From Geminicoccus roseus DSM 18922 (GTDB taxonomy: Bacteria; Pseudomonadota; Alphaproteobacteria; Geminicoccales; Geminicoccaceae): a stretch of 64,000 nt of DNA. The stretch's first letter is position 1. Each line of letters opens with the position of its first letter. Both the position numbers and the translations under genes were made by a program. Below are positions 8,117 to 17,554 of this stretch, piece after piece. Below the pieces are notes generated by a model. That model made no database searches. It was given only the letters and a program-made list of their open reading frames with translations, and was not told where the DNA came from. The stretch spans positions 2,504,196 through 2,568,195 of the forward strand of contig NZ_KE386572.1 in NCBI RefSeq assembly GCF_000427665.1. Direction: 5' to 3'.

Positions 8117-8611
8117 ATGCCTGAGAACTATGATCGCATATCCAAGCTGCTGCACTGGACGGTCGCGGCGCTGGTGCTGACCCAGCTGGTCAGCGGTCCG
8201 CTGTGGAACCAGTTCGGCGGGGAGAGCACGGCGCGCTATGTCCTGTTCCGGATCCACATGTTCTCAGGGATCGCGATCCTGATCCTGATGATCGTCCGGC
8301 TCGCCTGGCGACGGACCAATCCGTGGCGGCCGCTGCCGAACGACGTTCCCTCGCCCATCCGGATGGCGGCGCGCGCCAACCATGCGCTGTTCTATGGGCT
8401 GCTGATCCTCCAACCGCTTCTGGGCCTGCTGATCGTTTCGCCGGTGGGCGGCGGGACGACCGGCAGCTGGGCGAACGGCGTGCATGTCATCCTGGGCTGG
8501 ACCATCGTCGTCCTGGTGGTGCTGCATGTCGCCGGCGCGCTCTGGCACGGCTTCGTCCGCAAGGACCAGGTACTGCAGCGCATGCTGCCATCCGCTGCCG
8601 TCCGCCGCTGA
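8117..8611 (+). CDS. cytochrome b561 family protein
   Basis: 164-residue four-helix di-heme cytochrome b561 (CybB type), an inner-membrane electron carrier that passes quinol electrons, often to periplasmic acceptors or superoxide. Heme-ligand histidines are visible in LLHWTVA, RIHMFSG, ANHALFY and VLHVAGALWHG. The ATG at 8117 follows a strong AGGAGAGG ribosome-binding site. It appears monocistronic. Length is slightly short of E. coli CybB (176), and all four helices are present. Confidence 0.92.
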   Translation: MPENYDRISKLLHWTVAALVLTQLVSGPLWNQFGGESTARYVLFRIHMFSGIAILILMIVRLAWRRTNPWRPLPNDVPSPIRMAARANHALFYGLLILQPLLGLLIVSPVGGGTTGSWANGVHVILGWTIVVLVVLHVAGALWHGFVRKDQVLQRMLPSAAVRR

Positions 8612-8898
8612 CGGGGGAGCCGGGTCGCCGGATCTTCGTTTCGGCGCAATGGCCAAGGCCTTGCGCCGGAGGTGGCGGGCGATGTCCCCGGATCCGCGGC
8701 AGCCGGCCGCACTGCCGGCAGGCGCGGGTGTCTCGTGCCCGAGCCTGCCGGGCAGCTTTCCCGCTGCGCCATGCAGGCATGGACAAGCGCCACCGAGGCA
8801 TGGCCGGCCGGCGGAACGGATCTGGTCCTGGGGGGGGGATCGTGCCGGAGCAGGCAGGGACGAAGCGGCCCTGCCGACGGCGAAACAGGAAATCGGGA

Positions 8899-8973
8899 TG
8901 GTGGGCGCTGCAGGGTTCGAACCTGCGACCCCTACCGTGTGAAGGTAGTGCTCTACCGCTGAGCTAAGCGCCC
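8899..8973 (-). tRNA. tRNA-Val (anticodon CAC)
   Basis: Full cloverleaf on the minus strand: acceptor GGGCGCT pairs with AGCGCCC, the D arm contains AGCTCAGCGGTAGAGC, the anticodon arm is CTACC-TTCACAC-GGTAG giving anticodon CAC, and the T arm contains GGTTCGAACC. The discriminator base is A and the CCA end is encoded (8899-8901). It reads GUG valine codons. Confidence 0.97.
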
Positions 8974-9100
8974 GACGACGCGGGTGGTGCACCGTCGCTC
9001 GAAGGCTGTCAAGGGTGGGTTGCGCATCGGGCCCTGCGGGAGCGGCCGCCGTGGCGTCGCGGCGACCCCCGGACGCCGCCCGCCTTTCGCCATCCGGGGC

Positions 9101-9787
9101 TCAGCCCGCCGCCCAAACCCGCTCGATCGCGGCCGGCAGGTCGGCGAAATGGTCGATGACCAGGTCGGCGCCCAGCTCGCGGGGCGGAATGTTGGTGTAG
9201 CCGAAGCTCACCACGATCACCTTCATGCCGGCGGCCCGCGCCGTGACCACGTCGTTGGTGCTGTCGCCGACGAAGATCGCCTGCTCGGCCGGCACGTCCA
9301 GCAGGCGGAGCGTGGCGAGGGCGTGCTCGGGGTCGGGCTTGCGGACCGGCAGGCTGTCGCCGCCCACCACCGCCTGGAAGAAGCGCGACAGCGCCAGGGC
9401 CTCCAGCAGGCCCAGGGTCGGCGCATGCGGCTTGTTGGTGCACACGCCCAGGGCCAGGTCCCGCGCCGACAGGGCCTCCAGGACCGGCACCACCCCGTCA
9501 TAGGCATAGCTGTGCCGACAGGGATGGGCGGTGTAGCGGTCCAGGAACGTGGCGAACAGGCGCTCCAGCAGTTCCGGGTCGTTCGGATGCCCGGCGGCGT
9601 CCAGGGCGCGGCGGATCAGCACGCGGGCGCCGTCGCCGATCATCGTGCGCAGCTCGGCCAGGCTCGGGGCGGTGACGCCCAGCTCGGCCATCACCTCGAC
9701 CAGGGTGGCGTGCAGGTCGGGCGCCGATTCGACCAGGGTCCCGTCCAGGTCGAACAGGACGGCGCGCAGGCGTGGGGACGAAGGCAA
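9101..9787 (-). CDS. gph: phosphoglycolate phosphatase (HAD family)
   Basis: 228-residue HAD hydrolase that dephosphorylates 2-phosphoglycolate, a product of DNA 3'-end repair and photorespiration-like reactions. Motif I DLDGTL has nucleophile Asp13 and Asp15; motif II is VCTNK, motif III Lys lies in RKPDPE, and motif IV is FVGDSTND. The C1 cap lies between about 20 and 90. Length fits Gph. It is divergent from glmU, an arrangement often seen in alphaproteobacteria. Confidence 0.9.
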   Translation of the reverse strand: MPSSPRLRAVLFDLDGTLVESAPDLHATLVEVMAELGVTAPSLAELRTMIGDGARVLIRRALDAAGHPNDPELLERLFATFLDRYTAHPCRHSYAYDGVVPVLEALSARDLALGVCTNKPHAPTLGLLEALALSRFFQAVVGGDSLPVRKPDPEHALATLRLLDVPAEQAIFVGDSTNDVVTARAAGMKVIVVSFGYTNIPPRELGADLVIDHFADLPAAIERVWAAG

Positions 9788-10030
9788 CGGGGGTGGCTCC
9801 AGGATCGGTGGGCCCGGCCCGCGGGCGGCGGCGAGCGAGGGATCGCCGCAGGAAGGGGAGCATGCATTGTCCGGTCAAGCGGACTCGCTAAACTGCGGCC
9901 AGCCGCGTCTACGGGCGCATCCGAATTCTGCAACGATTTGTTAACGGGTTTGGCCCCATGCTGGGCGGCAGCGGTGCTCCAGCCGGCCGCACCGCCTCAA
10001 CGGCCGATCGATGACGAGAAACGGAGACCG

Positions 10031-11383
10031 ATGACGACACCGCTGCACGTTCTGGTCCTGGCCGCCGGCAAGGGGACCCGGATGAAGAACGGGCGACCGA
10101 AGGTGCTCCATCCGCTGGCCGGGCGCAGCCTGCTCGACCATGTCCTGGCCGTCGCCGCCGAGCTCGAGCCGTCGCGGGTGGTCCTGGTGCTGGCGCCGGG
10201 CATGGAGGAGGTCGCGGCGTCGGCGCGGGCGAGCGGGCTGCCGCTGTCGGTGGCGGTGCAGGATCCGCCGCTCGGCACCGGGCATGCGGTGCAGGTGGCG
10301 ACCGCCGGCCTGCCCGCCGAGGGCGAGGTGCTGGTCCTCTACGGCGACACGCCGCTGATCGGCGCCGCCACGCTGCGCGGCCTGCTGCAGGCGCGCCGCC
10401 GGGCCGATGCCGCGGTCGCGGTGCTGGGGATGAGCCCGCCGGACCGGACCGGCTATGGCCGGTTCCTGCAGGAAGGCGGCCGGCTGGCCGCGATCGTCGA
10501 GGAGCGGCACGCCGATCCGGAGCTGAAGCGGACCGGGCTGTGCAATGCCGGGGTCATGGCCATGGACGCCGCGCGCCTGCCGGAACTGCTGGCGGGCATC
10601 CCGCACCGGCCCGACAAGAACGAGTACTACCTGACCGACATCGTCGAGCTGGCGCGGCAGCGGGACTGGGCCTGCGTCGCGATGGAAGGCCCCTGGCAGG
10701 ACGGCATCGGCGTCAACAGCCAGGTGCAGCTGGCCGAGGCCTACCGTCTGTTCCAGGAGCGGCTGCGCCAGGTGGCCCTGGAGGCGGGCGTGATCATGAC
10801 CGCGCCGGAGACCGTGCATCTTTCGGCGGACACGGAGATCGAGCCGGGCGCCATTCTCGAGCCCTATGTGGTGATCGGCCCCAAGGTCCGGATCGGGGCG
10901 CGCGCCCATGTCCAGGCCTTCAGCCACCTGGCCGACTGCTCCATCGACCACGGCGCCGAGATCGGGCCGTTTGCCCGGGTGCGGCCGGGCAGCCGGATCG
11001 GCAGCGGCGCCAAGATCGGCAATTTCGTCGAGACCAAGAACGCTCTCGTCGAGCCGGGCGCCAAGGTCAACCATTTGAGCTATGTCGGCGACGCGAGCGT
11101 CGGGGCCAGAGCCAATCTCGGCGCCGGCACGATCACCTGCAACTATGACGGGTTCAGCAAGCACCGCACCGAGATCGGTGCTGGCGCGTTCATCGGGTCG
11201 AACTCGGCCCTGGTCGCGCCGGTGCGGATCGGGACCGGCGCGCTGGTGGGCGCTGGCAGCGTGATCACCATGGATGTGCCGGACGACGCGCTGGCGGTGA
11301 CCCGGCCGCAGCAGATCGTCCGCGCCGGGCATGCCGCGACGCTGCGGGCGCGGCTCGCGGCACGCAAGGCCGGCAAGCCGTGA
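10031..11383 (+). CDS. glmU: bifunctional UDP-GlcNAc pyrophosphorylase / GlcN-1-P acetyltransferase
   Basis: 450-residue cytoplasmic enzyme making UDP-N-acetylglucosamine for peptidoglycan and LPS. The N-terminal uridylyltransferase domain (1-about 230) has the signature LAAGKGTRMK; LYGDTPL is the substrate loop. The C-terminal half (about 250-450) is a left-handed beta-helix of hexapeptide repeats carrying the acetyltransferase, including NFVETKNA and NLGAGTITCNYDG. ATG at 10031 gives the standard N-terminus. A TTGTTAAC sequence upstream (about 9938) may be part of the promoter. The usual partner glmS is not adjacent. Confidence 0.96.
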   Translation: MTTPLHVLVLAAGKGTRMKNGRPKVLHPLAGRSLLDHVLAVAAELEPSRVVLVLAPGMEEVAASARASGLPLSVAVQDPPLGTGHAVQVATAGLPAEGEVLVLYGDTPLIGAATLRGLLQARRRADAAVAVLGMSPPDRTGYGRFLQEGGRLAAIVEERHADPELKRTGLCNAGVMAMDAARLPELLAGIPHRPDKNEYYLTDIVELARQRDWACVAMEGPWQDGIGVNSQVQLAEAYRLFQERLRQVALEAGVIMTAPETVHLSADTEIEPGAILEPYVVIGPKVRIGARAHVQAFSHLADCSIDHGAEIGPFARVRPGSRIGSGAKIGNFVETKNALVEPGAKVNHLSYVGDASVGARANLGAGTITCNYDGFSKHRTEIGAGAFIGSNSALVAPVRIGTGALVGAGSVITMDVPDDALAVTRPQQIVRAGHAATLRARLAARKAGKP

Positions 11384-11442
11384 CCGGCGGCGAGACGACG
11401 GGGCCAGAGCGGCCGATGGATCGACGAGGAGGGGAGGGCCGC

Positions 11443-12792
11443 ATGCGGTACTGGTTCGCGGCGGTGGCCGTGGCGGGGATGATCGCTGTCCAAGGGGGCG
11501 CTGCCAGTGCCCAGCAAATGCCGGACGACCTGCGCGGCGGCTACGAGGCCTACAAGGCCGGGCGGTTCCAGGAGGCGGCGGAGGCGTTCGGGCGGGCCAT
11601 CGAGTTCGGCGGGCTCGACCGGGACGCGCTGGCGGTGACGCTCAACAACCGCGGCGTCGCCTACTCGCAGCTCGGCGACTATGACGCGGCGATCGCGGAC
11701 TACCTGGCGGCGGAGAAGCTGAAGGCCGACGATCCGACCACGATCCGCAACCTGCGGTTCGCCTATCTGACCCGCGGCCTGGCGAGCGCCAACCAGGGCG
11801 AGCGCATGGCGGCCCTGGCGGACTATGACCGGGCGCTGGCGATCGACCCGAACTATCTGGAAGCCCTGCAGTACCGGGGCGCCCTGCGGGTCGAGATGGG
11901 CCTCAATGCCGAGGCGACCGCGGATTTCCGCCGGGTGCTGGCCCTGGAGCCCGAGAACGCCGCGGCGACCGCGGCTCTGGCCGCGCTGGAAGGCCGGCCG
12001 GCCACCAGCGCGCCGGCCCCGCTGGCAAGCGGCCCGGCCGAGACGGCGGTGCCGCGGGCGGCCGAGGGGGCCGCGCCGGATTCGGTGCAGGCGGCGGTGG
12101 CGCGCAGCCAGGCTGCCCAGGAGCGTGCCCAGGCGAGCCTGGACGAGGCGCTCCAGGCCGCGCGGCAGAGCGAGCCGGCCGCAGCGCCCGAGGGCGAGGA
12201 GGCCGCCGCCGCGCCGGACGAGGTTCTCCCGGAGGCCCCGGCGCCCAAGCCCGCCGCCGAGCCCTCCTCCGCCGAAATGGGGGGCGCGGCATCCGCTACG
12301 CCCCCGGACGGGGCGGACGCCCCCCTTGCAACAGACGGCGCGCCCGGCGCCGAGGCGGCAGACGCGCAGCCTTCGGTGGCCGAGGTGCTGGAACCGGCAG
12401 CCGCTGAGCCGGAGACGGCCGAACCGGCAACGCCCATGGCAGAGACGTCCGAACCGACGACGGCCGAGCCTGCAACGTCCGAGCCGGAAGCGTCTGCGCC
12501 TGTGACGCCCGAGCCCACGACGCCTGAGCCGGAAATCTCCGAGCCGGAACCGGCAGCCCAGGCCACGGAGACGGCAAGCGCCGAGGCGGCCCAGGGCGAC
12601 CGGGAAACGTTCCGGGTCAATACCCATGTCAACATGCGGGCCGGGCCGGCCAACTCCTTCCCGGTGGTCGGCGTGCTGGCGCCGGACCAGATCGTCGCCT
12701 CCGACGACGAGGAACTGGGCTGGTACCGGATCTCCCGGGAGGATGGCCCAACTGGCTGGGTGTATCGTCGGTTCCTCGATCCGGTGCAATAA
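11443..12792 (+). CDS. secreted TPR protein with C-terminal SH3b domain
   Basis: 449-residue exported protein. A signal peptide ends at about residue 23 (AASA/QQ). TPR repeats follow to about 185 (for example ALAVTLNNRGVAYSQLGDYD and MAALADYDRALAIDPNYLEA), then a 200-residue low-complexity Ala/Pro/Glu linker with runs of T/S-x-EP repeats. A bacterial SH3 domain ends the protein (about 388-449; HVNMRAGPANSFPVVG...GWVYRRFL). SH3b domains often bind cell-wall peptides, so an envelope scaffold role is plausible. ATG 11443 was chosen over 11380 because it is followed by the signal peptide and preceded by GAGGAGGGGAGG. Confidence 0.8.
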   Translation: MRYWFAAVAVAGMIAVQGGAASAQQMPDDLRGGYEAYKAGRFQEAAEAFGRAIEFGGLDRDALAVTLNNRGVAYSQLGDYDAAIADYLAAEKLKADDPTTIRNLRFAYLTRGLASANQGERMAALADYDRALAIDPNYLEALQYRGALRVEMGLNAEATADFRRVLALEPENAAATAALAALEGRPATSAPAPLASGPAETAVPRAAEGAAPDSVQAAVARSQAAQERAQASLDEALQAARQSEPAAAPEGEEAAAAPDEVLPEAPAPKPAAEPSSAEMGGAASATPPDGADAPLATDGAPGAEAADAQPSVAEVLEPAAAEPETAEPATPMAETSEPTTAEPATSEPEASAPVTPEPTTPEPEISEPEPAAQATETASAEAAQGDRETFRVNTHVNMRAGPANSFPVVGVLAPDQIVASDDEELGWYRISREDGPTGWVYRRFLDPVQ

Positions 12793-12959
12793 AGTGTGCC
12801 GGACGAGATAGAGGCATTGATTTCTACTCCTGGTCGCGGTTAGTCCTGCTTCAGGTAGCGTGTGATGTGCGCGTCCCAAGCGGCGGGGACGGCAGGGTTA
12901 GGTTCTTCGGGCCATGGCTTCTGCCGAACCGGGCGGGCGCGTTCGCGGTGGACGGCGGC

Positions 12960-14264
12960 ATGGCTTTCTCAACCGATTGGAAGCGTCTCCTGGCGGCGCT
13001 GGCGATCCTGTCGCTCGGGCAGGTCCTGCTCGGCGAGGCCTGGGCGGGCAGCAACCTGGTGCCGCGCTACGCGGCGGTGGTGGTGGATCACGCCAGCGGC
13101 GAGGTGCTGGTCGCCGACGATGCCGACGGCCTGCGCCACCCGGCCTCGCTGACCAAGATGATGACCGTCTACCTGACGTTCGAGGCGGTACGCGCCGGCA
13201 AGGTCGCGCTCGGGACCAAGCTGCCGGTGTCGGCGCGGGCGGCGCGTCGCCCGCCTTCGAAACTGGGCTTGCGCTCGGGCTCCTCCATCTCGGTGGAGAA
13301 CGCGGTCATGGCGCTGCTGACCAAGTCGGCCAACGACGTGGCCAGCGTGGTCGCCGAGGGCCTGGCCGGCAGCGAGGAGGCGTTCGCCCGGCAGATGACC
13401 AAGAAGGCGCGGGCGCTCGGCATGCCGAAGACCGAGTTCCGCAACGCTTCCGGCCTGCCCGATCCGCAGCAGGTGACCACCGCCCAGGAAATGGCGACGC
13501 TGGCCCGCCGGCTCATCGACGATTTTCCCGAGTACTATCCCTATTTCTCCCAGGCCGAGTTCACCTATGGCGGCCGCCGGATCCGCAACCACAACTGGCT
13601 GCTGGACCGCTATCCCGGCACGGACGGGCTGAAGACCGGCTACATCAACGCCTCCGGCTACAACCTGGTGGCCTCCTCGGTCCGCGGCGGCCGCCGGCTG
13701 GTCGCGGTGGTGCTGGGGGGCAAGACCGCCCGCGCCCGCGACCGGCAGACCATGCGCCTGCTCGACGACGGCTTCGCCACGGTGCAGATCGCCCGGGCGA
13801 TGCCCTCGCTCGGCACCGCGGCGGACAATGTCGCCCTGGCCAGCGCCGGCCCGCTGCGGGTGGCGACCGTGCCGCCCCCGGCGGCCCTGGCGGCGCCGGT
13901 GGTGGAGCCCGCCGGCATCGAGCAGGGCGACACGGAGGTCGTGCTGGTCGCCGCGCCCACGCCCAAGCCGGTGATCGTCGCGCAGGTCGCGGTCGCGAAG
14001 CCGGTGGCCAAGCCGAAGGCGATGGGACGCTACTCGGTCCAGGTGGGGGCGTTCTCCTCGGAGAGCGCGGCGCGCCGGCAGGTGCAGAAGGTCGCCGGCG
14101 ACGTCGCCACGAAGCAGCGCGGCAACCCGACCGTGATCGCCTCCTCCCGCAAGGGAAAGAAGATATTCCTGGCGCGGCTGGTGGGCTACGATCAGGCCAA
14201 GGCCAAGAACGCGTGCAAGGCCATCAAGCGCCAGGGCCATGACTGCCTGGTAGTGCGCTCCTAG
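12960..14264 (+). CDS. dacA: D-alanyl-D-alanine carboxypeptidase (PBP5/6 type) with SPOR domain
   Basis: 434-residue periplasmic serine peptidase that trims the terminal D-Ala of peptidoglycan pentapeptides. A signal peptide ends near residue 29. Active-site motifs are SLTK (Ser63, Lys66), SAN (123-125) and KTG (225-227). A Pro/Val-rich linker leads to a SPOR domain (about 355-434), which binds denuded glycan at division sites; this replaces the amphipathic membrane anchor of enteric PBP5. ATG 12960 begins a clean signal peptide; upstream in-frame starts (12867) would bury it. Confidence 0.93.
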   Translation: MAFSTDWKRLLAALAILSLGQVLLGEAWAGSNLVPRYAAVVVDHASGEVLVADDADGLRHPASLTKMMTVYLTFEAVRAGKVALGTKLPVSARAARRPPSKLGLRSGSSISVENAVMALLTKSANDVASVVAEGLAGSEEAFARQMTKKARALGMPKTEFRNASGLPDPQQVTTAQEMATLARRLIDDFPEYYPYFSQAEFTYGGRRIRNHNWLLDRYPGTDGLKTGYINASGYNLVASSVRGGRRLVAVVLGGKTARARDRQTMRLLDDGFATVQIARAMPSLGTAADNVALASAGPLRVATVPPPAALAAPVVEPAGIEQGDTEVVLVAAPTPKPVIVAQVAVAKPVAKPKAMGRYSVQVGAFSSESAARRQVQKVAGDVATKQRGNPTVIASSRKGKKIFLARLVGYDQAKAKNACKAIKRQGHDCLVVRS

Positions 14265-14747
14265 GGCATTCTTCGGTCAGCCTGCATCGGGATCGCAGCC
14301 TGCCGTGGCGAAGTAGTCGGCTCATTCCGGCGGGCCGAAGGCGCCGGTGGCATGGCCGATGGCCTCCCGCAGTTCGTCAACGCGGCGCCCGACGACCTCG
14401 CGCAGGATGCGTCGGGAGCCTGGCGACGGGGTTGTCGATGGGATCGATGACTGTCCAGCGGCAAGCAGGCAGCCCGGTCGTGGCAGCCTTGAGGGCGGCC
14501 AGCCGCTGGTGGCGTCCCGGACGAACCAAGATGACGTGGGCGCCAGGCCCTCTGGTCGGCCCAGGCATGGGACGGTGGCCGGTGGAGCGGACCGCCCAGG
14601 ACCATTGGAGCCATCCTGCCGAAGGGGACGCCAGCCGACAACGACAGGCGGTGGTCCTTCCGTGGCCGGGGGAATGGCGGCACGCCATCGCTGGCCAGGC
14701 AGTGCCCGGCCATGGCTGCGAGTCGTCCGGCCGGAGACCGCGTCAGT
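14265..14747. other. gene-free stretch before the IS3-family element
   Basis: About 480 bases between dacA and the left end of the IS3-family element. No protein family is recognisable on either strand; open frames are Arg/Pro/Ser-rich. It begins the decayed mobile zone that runs to about 20.8 kb and may itself be IS remnant, but I cannot name one. Confidence 0.4.
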
Positions 14748-14798
14748 CAGAGGTGGTCCCCGAATTTTGGGCAGGTGAACAAGCTTGGTTCGATCTGC

Positions 14799-15105
14799 AT
14801 GAGGGACGGACCAGAAGACGGGGAAGCGGGCACGATACTTGGCCGAGTTCAAGGCGAAGGTAGCCTTGGAGGCGCTGCGTGGGGAGCTGACGACAGCACA
14901 GCTGGCGGCCAAGCACGGCATCCACCAGACCATGATGAGTGAATGGAAGCGGCAGGCCGTGGAGGGGCTGGCGTCGGTGTTCGCCGGCAAGGCGGCGGCC
15001 CAGGAGAGCGCGAAGACCACTGAGGCCGAGGTGGAGAAGCTGCACGCGAAGATCGGGCAGCTGCTGGTGGAGCGGGATTTTTTGGCGAAAGTGTCCGGTC
15101 GATGA
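14799..15105 (+). pseudogene. IS3-family transposase orfA, probable frameshift near start
   Basis: Helix-turn-helix subunit of an IS3-type transposase. The body reads EFKAKVALEALRGELTTAQL, a typical orfA HTH, then a leucine-zipper-like helix ending LLVERDFLAKVSGR. The expected start is ATG 14799 (MRDGP...), but that frame does not continue into the HTH. One extra base near 14812-14816 would explain it: removing it restores a family-like basic N-terminus before AEFKAK. As it stands, the only in-frame start is TTG 14839. The stop overlaps orfB by four bases. Confidence 0.7.
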
Positions 15106-15956
15106 GCCTGGACCGTAGACGCCAGATGATCGAGCCGGACCATCCGCAGCTGTCGATCGTGCGTCAGTGTGCGTTGGTATCGATCAGCCGGTCCGGGTTC
15201 TACCGCCGGCCAGCCAGCGAGAGCCTGCTGAACCTGGAATTGATGCGCCTGATCAATGTGCAGTTCCTGGAGACGCCTTGGTATGGATCGCGGCAGATGG
15301 CACGACACTTCCGGGGTCAAGGCTATACCGTCGACCGCAAGCGCATCCGGCGGCTGATGGCGAAGATGGGCCTGGTGCCGATCTACCAGCGGCCGAGAAC
15401 GTCGGTGCCGCACCCGGAGCACCGGGTCTGGCCGTACCTGCTGCGGGACCTGACGATCGACCGGCCGAACCAGGCTTGGTGTGCCGATCTCACCTACATC
15501 CCGATGCGCGGGGGCTTTCTCTACTTAGTTGCCATCATGGACTGGGCCAGCCGCAAGGTGCTGGCTTGGCGGGTGTCGAACACAATGGACGAGGAGTTCT
15601 GCCTGGAAGCCCTGGAGAAGGCCCTGGCTCGCCCTGGTCGACCGGAGATCTTCAATACCGGCCAGGGCAGCCAGTTCACCTCGCCCAGGTTCACCAGCGT
15701 GCTGAAGGAAGCCGGCATCCGGGTGTCGATGGACGGCCGAGAACACTGGCTCGACAACGTGTTCATCGAACGGCTCTGGCGCAGCCTGAAATACGAGTGC
15801 GTCTACCTGCACGCGTTCGAGACCGGCTCGGAACTGCGGGAGGGCCTCAGCCGCTGGATTGGCTACTACAATGCCCAGCGCCCTCACTCATCTCTGGCCG
15901 GGCCAACCCCCGATGAGGCATACGGGGCAAGTGGCATCGAGAGATTGGCGGCCTGA
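15102..15956 (+). pseudogene. IS3-family transposase orfB with lost catalytic aspartate
   Basis: 284-residue integrase-core (rve) transposase, full length. The first DDE residue is present in WCADLTYIP and the final Glu in VFIERLWRSLKYE. The second motif, normally NTDQGSQFTS, reads NTGQGSQFTS: Gly187 is encoded by GGC at 15660-15662, one base from GAC. This Asp binds catalytic magnesium, so the enzyme is predicted inactive although the frame is intact. Typical N-terminal HTH_21 and C-terminal YNAQRPHSSLAG-type ending are both there. Confidence 0.85.
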
Positions 15957-16018
15957 GGACAACCGGAACCAAGCTTATCCCAGCCGCTAAACTGTCCGAT
16001 GGGACGGGACCACCTCTG

Positions 16019-16933
16019 TCCCCGCTGGTGCTCGACCACCGATGTCGACCCAGCGTTCCGGCTCGAGGTGGCGCTGGACCTCGAACCATGCCCGGCGCCG
16101 CTTCAGGACATCGGGCCGGTCCCGAGCCCGCCAAGCTCGATGCCGAGCGTGCGGCTCTTCAACTGCAGGATCAGCTTGGCATGCCTCCCGATCTGCAAGG
16201 AGCGTCGGTCGCTGCCTGCCGCTTCGGGCAGGATCGAGCCTGTCGCGCGCAGCTGCGCCCATCAGCGCATGGCATTCGATGCGCTTTCCCAGGAGCGGGC
16301 GGCGGACAGTCAACACGACGTTCCTGCCAAAACCGCCTGAACCACCCACGCGCGAGCATCGACCGATGGCGCTCTGGCCATCCCTGTGCCCGTCCACGCT
16401 GCCGTCCCAGCAGGTTGGGTCGCATCCAAGGGCTCTGGGCCTCCCAGGCGGTTCAGGCAGTTTGTGGACCGCTCCAGCGGAGCGGGCTGGAAGCTTGCTG
16501 GCGGAAGCGGGCGATGCTGCCGAGGGCTTTTGGCGGCACTCCTGTCCGGGCGATCAGTTTTGGGACGGGTTTTCGCTGGCAACAGGAGAGGGCCGGATTG
16601 CCTTCTCCAACCACTGTGCGCCGGCGAATACGCCACGCTTGAGCCAGCGCCGCGTCAGCACGCTGGAGCCATCCTCGCAGCGCGGTGGACACTCCTCGCC
16701 AGCAGGTTCCGGGCCTCGGAGCGGCAGCCAGAGGGCAGCCGAGGGAGGTGCCGGTCGGGTTGAAGGGCAGGTGGAAGCGATCGCTCTGCCGGTCCGCCCT
16801 GATGACCCGCTTGGACGGGTGGCGGCACTGTCCGCATGGCATGGACGCCGACATCTACCGGCAGGCATGCCTCGGCCGTGCCGGGAAAGAAGCGGGACCC
16901 GATGCGCCGCTGCCGGGCCTGGCGGCCGAGCGT
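16019..16933. other. gene-free stretch between IS3 element and PaiB-like gene
   Basis: About 915 bases in which I recognise no protein on either strand. Several overlapping frames stay open for 100-140 codons, but all are rich in Arg, Ser, Pro and Cys and none has a recognisable motif or a good ribosome-binding site. Position and composition suggest old, scrambled mobile DNA. Confidence 0.4.
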
Positions 16934-17554
16934 CTATCGCGGAATGAGGTCGGCAGCCGCCCGCTCGCCGGCACGGTCGCTCGCCGCGAGACCCGCCGCG
17001 ACGCCGGCCCGATCCTCGGTGCTGCGGTTCTGGCTCATCTTGCGCTTGCCCTCGATCCGGGTGATCGGCAGCCGGAGACCGACAATGCCGCGCAGCTGGG
17101 CCTGGATGAAGGATGCAGGCGCATCGCCGACCGACCAGGGCTCGGCACGCGGCTGTTCATGCAGGTCGGTGAGCCTGGTCACGACATCGAGCAGCCGATC
17201 CGCATCCTCGAAGAACTCGGCCGGGCCATGGGCGTGCACCGCGACATAGTTCCAGGTGGGCACGACCTTCTGGTGCTGCTTGCTCGCGTACCAGCTGGGG
17301 GTGACATACGCGTCCGGCCCCATGAAGACGGCCATGGCATCGCCGCGCGGCGGCAGCGTCCACTGGGAGTTCGCCCGTGCCAGGTGGCCGAAGAGGGTGC
17401 CATAGGGGCCTTCCTCGGGCACCAGGAAGAGCGGCAGCGGCGTGGCGATCAGGCCTTCCTCCGTGGCGGTGACGAAGCTGGCGAGGCGAGCCTCCCGCAT
17501 CGTCTGGTGCAGAGCAGCCAGGTCATTCATGCGGAAGGCGGGCGGAACATACAT
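16934..17554 (-). CDS. FMN-binding split-barrel regulator, PaiB family
   Basis: 206-residue PaiB/Pai2-type protein. These have a split-barrel flavin-binding fold and are usually annotated as FMN-binding negative transcriptional regulators. Diagnostic stretches are MYVPPAFRMND at the start, the TPLPLFLVPEEGPYGTLFGH block, PSWYASKQHQKVVPTWNYVA, and GIVGLRLPITRIEGKRKMSQ. The ATG at 17554 is preceded by AGGAGGCC and gives the canonical MY-P start. It is the only intact non-transposon gene in the decayed zone at 14.3-20.8 kb; it may be an original resident or imported. Confidence 0.93.
   Translation of the reverse strand: MYVPPAFRMNDLAALHQTMREARLASFVTATEEGLIATPLPLFLVPEEGPYGTLFGHLARANSQWTLPPRGDAMAVFMGPDAYVTPSWYASKQHQKVVPTWNYVAVHAHGPAEFFEDADRLLDVVTRLTDLHEQPRAEPWSVGDAPASFIQAQLRGIVGLRLPITRIEGKRKMSQNRSTEDRAGVAAGLAASDRAGERAAADLIPR

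Larger units (their letters stand above)
14748..16018 (+). mobile_element. IS3-family insertion sequence, probably dead
   Basis: About 1.27 kb. Terminal inverted repeats CAGAGGTGGTCCC (14748-14760 and, inverted, 16006-16018) match over 13 bases. A second inner pair, AAGCTTGGTTC, lies near 14780 and 15966. It carries the usual orfA/orfB pair with an ATGA overlap. No target-site duplication is evident at the flanks. The transposase lacks the second catalytic Asp and orfA seems frameshifted at its start, so the copy should not move by itself. Confidence 0.85.

Noticed and set aside
16019-16933. Unrecognised genes in 100-140-codon frames between IS3 and the PaiB-like gene
   Set aside because: Frames overlap on both strands, have Arg/Ser/Cys-rich composition and no ribosome-binding sites.
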